The position numbers and the translations under genes were made by a program. From the NCBI GenBank assembly GCA_017979445.1, contig CM030718.1:26779021-26843020 (forward strand): a DNA stretch of 64,000 nucleotides, in the 5' to 3' direction. Source of the DNA: Akebia trifoliata. Lineage: Eukaryota > Streptophyta > Magnoliopsida > Ranunculales > Lardizabalaceae. Below the pieces are notes generated by a model. It saw nothing but the letters and a program-made list of their open reading frames with translations. It ran no database searches and was not told where the DNA came from. This document shows, in pieces, positions 1 through 8,739 of this stretch (its first letter is position 1; every line of letters starts with the position of its first letter).

Positions 1-619
1 TTGAAGATTATAAACGAAAGAGTGGAAGACCAAAAGAACGTGAATTGAGATGACGAAAGTGGACTTGAACATCTTAGAATGAAAATGGAAGAAGAAGATT
101 CACCAGCCAGTACATCTTGAATTGGATTTTGATGCACAATTTAATCAAACCAAAATACTATCTTGATTTTGTTTATAGTTTTACCTTCTAAGAATTTTTG
201 GGGAACTTTGGATTTGGTTTAGTATTTATAAATTTTGGGCTGGACCCCAAAATTTTTACACCAAGTTGCACCCATTACTATAGTAAAAGGGTCGTGCTAC
301 ACTGACTTTGTAGGATACTGTGCTAATGTGAAAGTGCACATATAACCATAGATTTCTTTCCTTGAGATACAAGTTTAAAAATCAAAGGTTGTCTATGAAT
401 AGTCATGTCAGTGCAGTGTCAACCGAAGTCAGTCAAGCATTTTCCTTAGTGAAGTTATCTAAAAACTATTATAATATATAAGGCCTCATAATCCTAATCA
501 AACCAACTTCGAGGTTATAATATAAATTATTGGGCCAAGATGGTCTGTACGATCTGCCCATTATCTGTGATTCAAAAAAAAAATATATTACTAAAATATT
601 TTAAAATATAACATCAATT
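1..619. other. AT-rich upstream region, no firm gene
   Basis: No host gene is supported. The first 120 bases are purine-rich and one short frame ends in an acidic stretch (EEEDSPASTS then stop, at about 119), which could be the tail of a coding exon continuing to the left, but the frame is closed upstream and there is too little to call. A MITE lies at about 290-441. Confidence 0.5.
290..441. mobile_element. Mutator-like MITE, GTCGTGCT-end group
   Basis: A foldback of about 150 bp. The left end reads GTCGTGCTACACTGACTT and the right end is its imperfect inverse (AAGTCAGTCAAGCAT). The centre has the ACCATAGAT / GAGATAC motif shared with the other members of this group. No clear target duplication is visible, so the ends are approximate. 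Confidence 0.6.
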
Positions 620-659
620 GTTGAGATGGCCGAGTTGGTCTAAGGCGCCAGATTAAGGT

Positions 660-692
<33 letters not shown>

Positions 693-700
693 TCTCAACA
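620..700 (+). tRNA. tRNA-Leu (anticodon AAG)
   Basis: An 81-nt class II tRNA. The acceptor stem GTTGAGA pairs with TCTCAAC, followed by discriminator A. The anticodon arm is CCAGA / TCTGG with loop TTAAGGT, giving anticodon AAG, which reads CUU/CUC leucine codons. A long variable arm (TCCGAAAGGGC) and the T arm GTGGG-TTCAAAT-CCCAC complete the fold. Internal A and B boxes are intact. A CAA motif lies just upstream (615-617), as is usual for plant tRNA genes, and a TTTT Pol III terminator follows at 707-710. There is no intron and no CCA is encoded. Functional by all visible criteria. Confidence 0.97.
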
Positions 701-1045
701 AAGCGGTTTTGCCAATTTGGTTAACCATATCTTTCATAATTTGGTTTTAAAATTGTGTCTTTATTTGAGGTTCAATAAAAGGCTAAAATAAGTAAAATCA
801 CAAATGTGGTTAACCATACAATCGGTACCTGTTTTGGTAAAAATAAAAAAATATCAAAATGGATATATGAATTTTTTGATAAATATTCTTAAAACATGCC
901 TTAGAAAATAATTTTGGCCTCTTACATTTCTGTTTTCATCCTTTCATCTGTGGTTCAAATACGAATAATATAATATAAATGGTATTTTGAAGTCTTGAAC
1001 AAAAATAAGTTATATTGTTTTTTAGACTATTCTAGACTCGATCGA
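701..1045. other. AT-rich spacer
   Basis: I see no gene, tRNA or clear repeat here beyond the tRNA terminator at 707-710. Confidence 0.5.
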
Positions 1046-1049
1046 GATA

Positions 1050-1385
1050 AGAGTACGGTCTGTTTGTTACGGCTTTTTAGGCTTTGAGCTGGAAAAACAT
1101 GTTTGTTGGTAACATCTTCTGCTTCAACAACTTTTGTTGGAAGTCCAAAACTTCATTTTTGAGAAATCTTATTGGGTCTGCTTTCCTACAAGAGCCATTA
1201 TGAGAAGTCAAGACCAAAAAAAGTATGGGGGTGTCATGATGATTTCACCCCTCTTTACTATTTTTTCATCTACTTTTGTAACAAATAAGATTCTTCTAGA
1301 TGTAGTTTCCTAGACTCTGAGCTTCTATTTCTCCTTGACACAGGATCTTGAAGCAGAAGCTGGAATCTGTAACAAACATACCTTA
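1050..1385. mobile_element. Inverted-repeat DNA element, GTTTGTTAC ends (copy 1)
   Basis: The left end GGTCTGTTTGTTACGG faces the right end GGTATGTTTGTTACAG read on the other strand. The interior has no ORF. The same element occurs at about 32.17-32.57 kb, so it is a dispersed non-autonomous DNA transposon. Superfamily uncertain (hAT or PIF/Harbinger style); no target duplication was identified. Confidence 0.55.
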
Positions 1386-2370
1386 AGTGATTCATTTTCA
1401 AAAATAGTGAATTCCCTCCTTCTGCAAAGAAACGAACTCACTGTTGAAAAGTGGTGAATTCATCATTATATAAACCTTTTTGAAATACCAAAAATGCACA
1501 TATAATAATGACAAAATGAACATTAAAATAAAAAAATAAAAAATAAAAAGTCTAAATCTTTGAAATTATAATGGATTGGAAGTAATGTCTAAATCATTGA
1601 AGTTATGAGAAGTCAAGACTAAAAAAAGTATGGGGTGCCATGATGATTTCACCCCTCATTATTCTTAACTAAACAATAAAATCAATTCGACCTCTCTTTA
1701 CTACTTTTTCGTCTACTTCTATAACAAACAAGATTCTCCTAGATGTAGTTTCCTAGACTCTGAGATTCTATTTCTCCTAAACACAGGATCTTGACGCAGA
1801 AGCTGGAATTTGTAACAAACATACCCTAAGTGATTCATTTTAAAAAATAGTGAATTCCCTCTTTCTGTAAAGAAAAGAACTCACTGCTGAAAAGTGGTGA
1901 ATTCATCAGTATATAAACCTTTTTAAAATACTCAAAATGCATATATAATAATAACAAAATGGATACTCAAAATAAAAATTAAAAATTAAAAAGTCTAAAT
2001 CTTTGAAATTATAATGGATTGGAAGTAACGTCTAAATCACTGAAGTTACGAGAAGTCAAGACCAAAAAAAGTATGGGGGTGTCATGATGATTTCACCTCT
2101 CATTCTTCTTAACTCATCGAGTAAACAACAAAATCAATTTGACCCCTCTTTACTACTTTTTCATCTACTTCTGTAACAAACAAGATTCTCCTAGATGTAG
2201 CTTCCTAGACTCTAAGCTTCTATTTCTCCTAGACAAAAGATCTTGAAGCAGAAGTTGGAATATGTAACAAACATATATATTAAGGACAAAATGGACACTC
2301 ACATAAAAAGTCTAAATCTTTAAAATAATAATGGATTGGAAGTAATGTCTAAATCATTGAAGTTCTGAGC
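1200..2370. repeat. Three-unit tandem repeat, about 405-445 bp per unit
   Basis: The phrase GAGAAGTCAAGAC recurs at about 1202, 1607 and 2050 and is followed each time by the same order of blocks: a GTATGGGGGTG block, an AGATGTAGTTTCCTAGACTC block, an ACAAACATA block, and AAAGTCTAAATCTTTGAAAT. Units two and three have small deletions, the third being shortest. Each unit contains the 3' half of the GTTTGTTAC-ended element that starts at 1050, so the array grew by duplication of that element together with its right flank. Confidence 0.75.
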
Positions 2371-2784
2371 ATGTCATTCTTTGTTCATCATTTGGCATCA
2401 CAAATTGTTGGAATGAATCAAAATCATCTTTGAAAAACTCTATAATGTATAAGAGGCGAGGAAAATATATTTTGGGTTTATTAAAACCTTTCTTGGATAT
2501 TTAGAAGAAAATCCTATACTCGATTTTGTTAAATAATTGCATCATTGAACATTTTACGATGATATTTATATGGAACCATGTCCAAACATTGAGTAAGTAT
2601 GGACAACCTTATATTAATGGCAGTAGAGGACAGAGTAAAGTCATCCATTTTTTTGAAAAGGGCCAAAAGAAATATAATGATATACAAAATCTCAAAAACA
2701 TTTTTTTTTCCATAAAATTTTACAATTTCCATCAAAACAAGGCAAAAAAAAAAAAAAAAAGGGACCCCATCCATGTCTCCATGA
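2371..2784. other. AT-rich spacer
   Basis: No supported gene. Short overlapping frames here run through a poly-A stretch (about 2743-2760) and show no family resemblance. Confidence 0.5.
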
Positions 2785-2793
2785 ACTAATATG

Positions 2794-3057
2794 TTTTTTT
2801 TTTTTTCTTGAAAGATTATCTAGGTTAAAGCAGACCCAAACCAGCTACAACCTCGGATAATGCATACTACTTCTATCCTGAACAAGAATAGACAATAGAT
2901 CACAAGGGAACGAATTACAATCCAAAACGTGGCAACCCAAATTATCTTGCAAATCAGTAGTCCTGTTGGCTTCTCTGTAGATGCGGGTGAAAGAAATCTC
3001 CCGAAAACTCGAAAGAAGGCTCCGAACCGACAGAATCAAATGGTGGACACTTAATGT
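2794..3057 (-). mobile_element. 5'-truncated L1-type LINE, RNase H end, perfect TSD
   Basis: Read on the minus strand, this 264-bp insert encodes the end of a LINE RNase H-like domain (FREISFTRIYREANRTTDLQ, then a Cys-containing tail and stop), followed by a short 3' UTR and a poly-A tail (poly-T at 2794-2806 on the plus strand). It is flanked by the perfect 9-bp duplication ACTAATATG at 2785-2793 and 3058-3066. The 5' end is missing, as is common for target-primed integration. The same LINE 3' end is seen near 11,605-11,650. Confidence 0.85.
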
Positions 3058-3066
3058 ACTAATATG

Positions 3067-3533
3067 ATAAGAGTTCATACCTCTCCCAATACTGGGCTGG
3101 ATTTTAGTGAGGCTTAAATTCTGCTAGCCCAAGTCTAATCCAGCCCAAGTCCAAACTGTTGGGCCTAAAAAACAATAAAGGATCCACATTGAATGGGAAT
3201 GACTGGCCCATTAGTAGGAATTTTCGTCCCAATAACATTCTTATTTTTTCCCACTTGGATAATCTTCCGAACCATAACCTTAGATGTATCAATGGGCCAG
3301 GCCACATAGGGCCCTGGTGATAATTGTGCTTCCAAATCTTAGACCAATCCTGGCCCATCTATGGGTCAGTCCAGCCCGGACAAACAAAATACCTATGCCC
3401 AAGTTTGCAGCCCATCTGTCAGCATTCGGGCTTACTTACAACCTGTTCCAGCCTATGAGATTTCTTATATATAATATTTATAAGTCAAATGGGCCTACCA
3501 AGGATTCCTATTACTTATGGTCCAGATTGAGAA
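3067..3533. other. GGCCCA-rich spacer
   Basis: There is no gene. Several GGCCCA/TGGGCC hexamers occur, on both strands, between about 3160 and 3500. This motif is the plant site II element bound by TCP factors when it lies near a start site, but no start site is evident here. Confidence 0.4.
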
Positions 3534-3542
3534 TTTGGTTTA

Positions 3543-3728
3543 GAGTTGTGCTGGAGTGACCTCAAGCTGCAACCTCATATTGTACTTCTTGACGTGAAAG
3601 TGGATAGGAACTATAGATGTTTTTTCACTCCTATCTCGATGAAAAACATCTATGGTTTGGTTTCCATACACTTTCACGTCAAGAAGTGCAGTATGAGGTT
3701 CCATGCTGAGGTCACTTCAGCATTATTG
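3543..3728. mobile_element. Mutator-like MITE (first of three in a row)
   Basis: A 186-bp foldback with ends GAGTTGTGCTGGAGTGAC and (inverted) CAATAATGCTGAAGTGAC. It is flanked by a 9-bp direct repeat with one mismatch, TTTGGTTTA (3534-3542) and TTTGATTTA (3729-3737). A 9-bp duplication is the Mutator signature. The central loop is the TATCTCGATGAAAAAC region shared across the group. No coding capacity. Confidence 0.8.
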
Positions 3729-3754
3729 TTTGATTTAATATAAGAGGAAATATA

Positions 3755-3917
3755 GAGTCGTGCTGGAGTGACCTCAAGATTGGACCTCATATCGCACACA
3801 TCTTGACATGAAAGTGGATAAGGACCATAGATGCTTTTTCACTCGTATCTTGAGGAAAATCATCTATTGTTCCTATACGATGCGAGGTCCAATCTTGAGG
3901 TCATTTCAACATTATTT
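3755..3917. mobile_element. Mutator-like MITE (second of three), perfect 9-bp TSD
   Basis: A 163-bp foldback beginning GAGTCGTGCTGGAGTGACC and ending with the inverted counterpart. The direct repeat GGAAATATA at 3746-3754 and 3918-3926 is identical on both sides, which fixes both ends and the Mutator class. It lies 8 bp after the target duplication of the preceding MITE. Confidence 0.88.
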
Positions 3918-3936
3918 GGAAATATATAAGAAAATA

Positions 3937-4149
3937 AGTCGGGCTGAAGTGACCTCAAGATTGTACCTCATGTCACACATCCTAAAGTGACCTCAAGATC
4001 CTAACGTGAAAGTGTGTGGGAACCATATATTTATTTTGTCTCGTATCTCGATAAAAAACATCTATGATCCCGACACACTTTCACATTAGGATGTGAGATG
4101 TGAGATGTGAGATGTGAGGTGCAATCTTGAGGTCACTTCAGCATTATTC
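3937..4149. mobile_element. Mutator-like MITE (third of three)
   Basis: The ends AGTCGGGCTGAAGTGACC and (inverted) AATGCTGAAGTGACC are the same family as the two neighbours. One arm contains a short run of GATGTGA units (about 4091-4117) that lengthens it. The target duplication is not clear, so the ends are approximate. Confidence 0.7.
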
Positions 4150-4390
4150 AAGTAAAGTCGATTGGATCCCAACTGAATCAGATAAAATGATCCAAACTTA
4201 TGACAATTTGATCAAAATCCAAATCCAATATAATTTACATACTTTCTCATATTGTATCGGATCTAGACATAGTTGATCCAAAACCGGTCCGTTACGTTAT
4301 CAAAGTGGATCCATGACGTCAGCAAAACGTAAAGCAGAGTCAGACAAGTTGTTTTCAAACACGCGCATCCCTCTCACCTACCAGAAAAAA
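4150..4390. other. Spacer with decayed GATCCAAA-rich repeat
   Basis: No gene. The GATCCAAA and GATCAAAATCCAAATCC phrases resemble the sub-terminal parts of the decayed hAT-like elements elsewhere in this window. Confidence 0.3.
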
Positions 4391-4571
4391 CTTTGAAGCG
4401 GCAGTCCCGCATCAAAATTTCGAAGACTCTCTCTTTTGGATTACACGTGGCATTTTGTAAGGAGGTATTCTAAATATTAAAGAAATATAAGAGTTAAAAT
4501 AAATAAAATGCCACGTGTCTTATAACGAGGAGGAGGCTTCAAAATTTTGAAGTAGTCGTGAAGCTTCAAAG
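4391..4571. mobile_element. Foldback MITE, CTTTGAAGC ends
   Basis: Inverted arms starting CTTTGAAGCGGCAG and CTTTGAAGCTTCACG; inside each arm are ATCAAAATTTCGAAG-type and ACACGTGGCATTTT blocks. A related element lies at 36,820-37,006. The phrase CTCACCTACCA flanks it on both sides at a short distance, which may be a target-site relic. Confidence 0.6.
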
Positions 4572-5189
4572 TCCGATTCCTCACCTACCACACCTGTTTC
4601 GTCATGCGCCTTTGCCCACCAACCCACCCAACAATTTGTCCGCACTTATAGACATCCTTCATTCTTCAATTTCTTATTTTTATTTATTTATTTATTAGTT
4701 TGTTTTACTTCTTACATAAAAAATATTGTGATAAAAATATTATAAATGAATTTTGAATAAATATAAATATTTTCTAAATAGAGATTAATTTTATTGATTT
4801 ATTATATAAATACTTGTAATAAGTTATTAAATAATACCTTAAGAGAATTAGCAACAAAAGATTTATACTCTAAACTTCATAATTGCTAAAGATGATACCT
4901 CGTGATATAAATTTTTTCCAAGGGATAAAGTAGGTGGATTGAAGACAGAGCTCAACGACGTTTGTGTGCACGACTAGTGTCAAAATTGATTGTTAGAGTT
5001 GACAAGAAAATAAACATTTGTCGGGCGATCAATGTTGAATGTATAATTAAACATTTGTCGGGCGATCGATGGTCTGTGACAATGAGATAAGGAGACACGG
5101 AAAGAATTTAATGTTGTAGACATGTAACAACGATCGAAATGAAATCATATTACAACACTTGGAGTAAGGCAACTAGCGCATTTTCTTAA
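4572..5189. other. AT-rich spacer
   Basis: No gene or RNA is supported. A short local duplication of ACATTTGTCGGGCGATC occurs at about 5013 and 5049. Confidence 0.5.
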
Positions 5190-5198
5190 GGATATAAA

Positions 5199-5414
5199 GA
5201 ATAATGATTTTCTGACTCCTCCTTTGACATACGCCCCCTCAACTCTCTTGACGCAACATGTATGTAGAACCTTAGATTTTTTTTTTCCTCAGGAAACACA
5301 ACACCACGTATTTATGGGGATGTGCAATTTTGTATCTTGAGAAAAATCTTCGATTCTCTGCACATGCCACGTCAAGAGAGTATGTCAGAGAGGGGAGTTA
5401 GATTATCACGACTT
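5199..5414. mobile_element. Mutator-like MITE, TCGTGATAAT-end group
   Basis: A 216-bp foldback. The left end is GAATAATGATTTTCTGACTCC and the right end, inverted, AAGTCGTGATAATCTAACTC. The inner arms carry TCTTGACG / CGTCAAGAGA. The flanks GGATATAAA (5190-5198) and GAATATAAA (5415-5423) match at 8 of 9 positions, fitting a 9-bp Mutator duplication. Confidence 0.8.
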
Positions 5415-5423
5415 GAATATAAA

Positions 5424-6246
5424 TGCTCCAAGGGGAACATCAAGTACGTTTTATGTTTTTTTTACTAACCCTAAAACCTAGTATTCTAGGACGATCTTTT
5501 GGATGGAAGGATACATTAGCCCTATAGTGCACATATGATCAAAACTTTATCCACTATCAACACTTGTACGAGGTACAAAATTAAAATTGGTACTTTATCC
5601 ATTTTCAAATTTTCACAAAAGTAGAAAGTTAATAATGTATAAAAAATCGAACAATCAAATACCAAAAATGCTTTTGCAAACATTTTTGACCTAACAACAC
5701 ATTTTATTATGCAGTCGCAATTCTTATAAAAATGATTCATATTTGTAAAAAGGTTTAACTTTGCTAAGTTGGTGAGATCTGAAGTGTAGAAGTTGACAGC
5801 AAAGCAGCCGTAGACTTGCCCTAATTAATTTTTGTAGAACGAGCATGAAAATGAGCTTTTTATAATCCTCACATGAGCACATTTTTTATGAGAGCTGTTA
5901 CTGTCATACCAAATTATTGCAGACAGTTGGTGTGGCAACAGTAACTTTCTCGTTTAATATAAAATTCAATAATAAAAGCTTAAAACAATTAAGTTTTAAA
6001 TTTTAATTAGTTGGGTACCCCCATTTACAATCCTACATTCAAACAAACAAAAAACGAAAAACTTCAATGATATATACCAACGAACATTTACGATTTCACA
6101 TCAACAGCAAACATTTACCAAACAGTCTGCCTGTTTGGGATCGGATCATTAAACCATGAATAAATTCCAAGAAGAAAAATTAAATTAATAAAACTAAAAT
6201 TCAGAAAAAAAAAGTTTCAAATTCTGTAAATAAAGCTGAATTTCTC
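5424..6246. other. Spacer downstream of the arogenate dehydratase gene
   Basis: AT-rich, with no second gene. It should contain the 3' UTR and poly(A) site of the minus-strand arogenate dehydratase gene. A 63-bp MITE lies at 5890-5952. Confidence 0.5.
5890..5952. mobile_element. Short MITE, TTGCCACACCAACT group
   Basis: A 63-bp internally deleted member of a foldback family with ends of the form GAGAGnTnCTATTGCCACACCAACT. Here GAGAGCTGTTACTGTCATACC faces GGTGTGGCAACAGTAAC. Confidence 0.55.
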
Positions 6247-7503
6247 TCAATCTTCACGAGAAGGAATCCATGGCGTCATGTCCATTGGATAACTTCCTAA
6301 AACCCTAAGAAACGATGTGAATTCTTGAACCTCTGCAAGTGCGTTCTGTGCCCTAACTTCCGCCATTGAAGCCTCGAAATCGATGTAAAACATGTACTCG
6401 AAATGCTTCGCTGTTCCAACATTCGCATCATCCACGAGTCGAATCGGACGATTCCTATGTGGCCTACTCTCGATCTTCGTCAAACTAATGTTTCGAAACG
6501 CAAAAGCAGATAAAACCTTAAACAACACCGAGGTTCCTTTATCGTGAGCGAAAACGATGCTAGTCTTGAAAGGACGATCCGTTCTCGGTATAATCGGCTC
6601 GCGAGCCAACATAACGAATCGAGTCACGTTACTCGAATCGTCCTGGATTCCATCCGCCAATATCTGCATACCGTACAAGTCCGCAGCTCTGGCACTCGCG
6701 ATCGCACCTGTGTCACGGAGGTTATTTGCCGCAACGAACTCGGCCGCTCCAGCTGTGTCGTCAAACGCTTCGCGAGTTACATTGAGTCCGAGTTTGGTCA
6801 GAGTCAACTCGCACTGTGAGAGCGCTTGTGGATGACTTATGACACGTGTCAGATACTCCTTTCTCACTCCAGGTAAAGCGAGGAGACAGTGATGTACGGG
6901 TAGCTGAACTTCACCAACTATATGGAGACGATGACGAAGGAGAAGATCGTAATTTCGATGGATGCTTCCACCAAGCGAGTTTTCGACAGGTAAAACGGCT
7001 CGATCTGCGATCCAGAGCTCGACGGCTTGAAACGCGACTTCGAATTGATCACAAGGGATGGCTTCGCACTTAGGGTAAGCTTTACCAGCCGCGGCTTCGC
7101 TGTAGGCGCCAGGGACGCCTTGATAAGCCACGCGAAGCTGAGAACCGTGCATCGGCGGAGGAGAGAAATCTGCGATGCTTAACGGTTTGGGGAGATTATC
7201 GATGGAGACGAGATCTAAGGTTTTGTGACCATTAACGGCCGTTAAGTCAGCGTTACCGTTCTTCTCCGTTTCTTGTTGTTGAGATACGACCTTGCTAGCG
7301 AGGATGGCGCACGAGCTCTGCCAGTCGGGTCGACTGGATCCAATTCCTCCCGAATTGTTGGCCAAATCGGGGCGGTAGACGCATTGAACGATTGGGGAAC
7401 GATTCCGGTAACGCGGAGTGACTCGTCTCGTTAGAGTTAAGGCTCTGGTGTCTGAAATTAGGGATTCCAGGGTTGAGCTTGGAGAAGGTGAGATTGCTTG
7501 CAT
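6247..7503 (-). CDS. ADT: Arogenate dehydratase / prephenate dehydratase, plastidic
   Basis: Single-exon gene for 418 residues. It catalyses decarboxylation and dehydration of arogenate (prephenate in some homologues) to phenylalanine (phenylpyruvate), the last step of Phe synthesis in the plastid. Residues 1 to about 115 are Ser/Arg/Thr-rich, poor in acidic residues at the start and not conserved, as expected for a transit peptide. The catalytic domain runs from about 123 to 300, with [28 protein letters not shown] (171-181), SHPQALSQC and the NVTRF motif (292-296; TRF is essential in the family). A C-terminal ACT domain (about 313-405) carries the ESRP motif (345-348) that binds Phe for feedback control. 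Lack of introns fits the angiosperm ADT3/4/5-type subgroup. The start is the first ATG of the frame and sits at the beginning of the transit peptide. All key motifs are intact. Whether it also accepts prephenate cannot be told from what I see. Confidence 0.95.
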   Translation of the reverse strand: MQAISPSPSSTLESLISDTRALTLTRRVTPRYRNRSPIVQCVYRPDLANNSGGIGSSRPDWQSSCAILASKVVSQQQETEKNGNADLTAVNGHKTLDLVSIDNLPKPLSIADFSPPPMHGSQLRVAYQGVPGAYSEAAAGKAYPKCEAIPCDQFEVAFQAVELWIADRAVLPVENSLGGSIHRNYDLLLRHRLHIVGEVQLPVHHCLLALPGVRKEYLTRVISHPQALSQCELTLTKLGLNVTREAFDDTAGAAEFVAANNLRDTGAIASARAADLYGMQILADGIQDDSSNVTRFVMLAREPIIPRTDRPFKTSIVFAHDKGTSVLFKVLSAFAFRNISLTKIESRPHRNRPIRLVDDANVGTAKHFEYMFYIDFEASMAEVRAQNALAEVQEFTSFLRVLGSYPMDMTPWIPSRED

Positions 7504-7571
7504 GGTTGCTGGGGATATAGTAGGTATTTTAGAGGAAAAAAAATTCGAAAATTGGGAAATTAGAAGTTACG

Positions 7572-7616
<45 letters not shown>

Positions 7617-7686
7617 TTGTTCGCTAAGAAGAGAACTTCAAGCTGAGGTGAAGATGGGTGTAGAGGGGTATTTAAATCAGAGGGGT

Positions 7687-7720
<34 letters not shown>

Positions 7721-7790
7721 GGGTGTCGTGTCACGTGTGGAGTAGGGAGAGGGGTGCGTCGGTCAATCCGTCACCTACCCTTCGCTTTCT
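7504..7790 (-). promoter_or_regulatory. ADT promoter and 5' UTR: GA tracts, TATA-like box, G-box, ACCTACC element
   Basis: On the minus strand this holds two CT repeats, visible on the plus strand as (GA)n at 7574-7612 and 7689-7718. A TATA-like TTTAAATACC lies at about 7668-7677. A palindromic G-box CACGTG is at 7732-7737. An AC element, ACCTACC (plus strand 7773-7779), is the type bound by R2R3-MYB regulators of phenylpropanoid genes. Placement of the AC element and G-box just upstream of the core promoter fits MYB/bHLH or bZIP control of Phe supply, but this is inference from motifs. Confidence 0.55.
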
Positions 7791-8008
7791 TCATCTTTCT
7801 CTTATTTTCTCCTTTTGTTAAGTTTTACATCCCTGAATATTGAGGTATATTGGATATGCCTCCTCAAATAAAATCTAGGGTGGGTCCCACACATTCAAAG
7901 TATACTGCAACTTACACTATTTATAGAAAAAAAAAAAAAACCTATCTTAATTTCATTCAAATCCATGAATTTAATTCAAAATAAATATATGGACATTAAA
8001 GGATATTT
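7791..8008. other. Spacer upstream of ADT
   Basis: AT-rich, no gene. The 16-mer ATATGCCTCCTCAAAT near 7854 recurs just upstream of the CYP77A TATA box (about 57,750); possibly chance. Confidence 0.4.
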
Positions 8009-8020
8009 GGTTCAATGTAT

Positions 8021-8093
8021 TTTTTTTTTTTTATATGGATAAGTTGGATTTGAACCCAATACCTCAAAGTTGCTTTGCAATGTGTCAAATCAA
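8021..8093 (-). mobile_element. Short tRNA-derived SINE with perfect 12-bp TSD
   Basis: Flanked by identical GGTTCAATGTAT at 8009-8020 and 8094-8105. Read on the minus strand the 73-bp insert has a Pol III box B (GGGTTCAAATCC) and then CAACTTATCC and an A-rich tail (T run at 8021-8032 on the plus strand). The A box is degenerate or truncated. It matches the element at about 30,035-30,098 (box B GGGTTAAAGTCC, then CAACTTACCC and poly-A). Confidence 0.8.
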
Positions 8094-8105
8094 GGTTCAA
8101 TGTAT

Positions 8106-8556
8106 CTAATATAAAATTAATACTCATCCTAATCCGAATCTTATCTTTGTGTGGGAGTAAGATGAGATCGAATTCACTAAAGATTATGTAGAAGGACTCA
8201 GATGAGATCGATGAGCTTTTAAATCACGAGATTGATCAAAGATAAGATCATCATTTATCCAGGTTGTCGATATGTGAAGGAACATCAACTTTGTTACACA
8301 CAATCGAATTTTCATGCAAAGAAACCTCTTGGACAATGCACTTATGTGTGTCTTGTCGAGTATTAGATAGTTCTATTTGAGATTTTAGGAGGATGACCTA
8401 ATTCAGTATTAATCATTTTTTATATGTGAATATGAATTTGGGTACGATGTTAAATTCCTCAGGTCTAGCAATGGGGGAAAGTATAACTAAGTCGAATTCA
8501 ATAAATATTTCAAAATGCATGCATGGCATTAAAATTTTTTAGTATAACGTCAATGA
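8106..8556. other. AT-rich spacer
   Basis: No gene is supported. GATGAGATCGA-type phrases repeat locally around 8160-8215. Confidence 0.45.
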
Positions 8557-8565
8557 TTAATGAAT

Positions 8566-8730
8566 GAGTCGTGATTTTTTTACTCTTTTTTTTTTCAAAT
8601 GCTCTTTTATACGTTCTCTGACTTGGCAATTACAAAACCATAAATATTTTTTCTTGAGTATCCCGAAGCAAAGGATTTACAGTTTTGTGATGGCAGCATA
8701 TGAAAAAAAAGAGTCAAATTATCACGACTC
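8566..8730. mobile_element. Mutator-like MITE, GAGTCGTGAT ends
   Basis: A 165-bp foldback with ends GAGTCGTGATTTTTTTACTC and (inverted) GAGTCGTGATAATTTGACTC. The 9-bp flanks TTAATGAAT (8557-8565) and TTAGTAAAT (8731-8739) agree at 7 of 9. The centre includes the GAGTATCCCGAAGCAAA loop typical of this group. Confidence 0.75.
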
Positions 8731-8739
8731 TTAGTAAAT

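Noticed and set aside
1..119. 3' end of a gene entering from the left
   Set aside because: The short frame ending EEEDSPASTS is closed upstream by a stop, and no splice acceptor or family match makes it convincing.
6544..7073. Plus-strand frames of 75-92 residues
   Set aside because: Shadows of the arogenate dehydratase coding strand.
7854..7869. 16-bp ATATGCCTCCTCAAAT shared by the ADT and CYP77A upstream regions
   Set aside because: One shared 16-mer in 64 kb of AT-rich DNA is close to what chance allows, and its orientation relative to the two genes differs.
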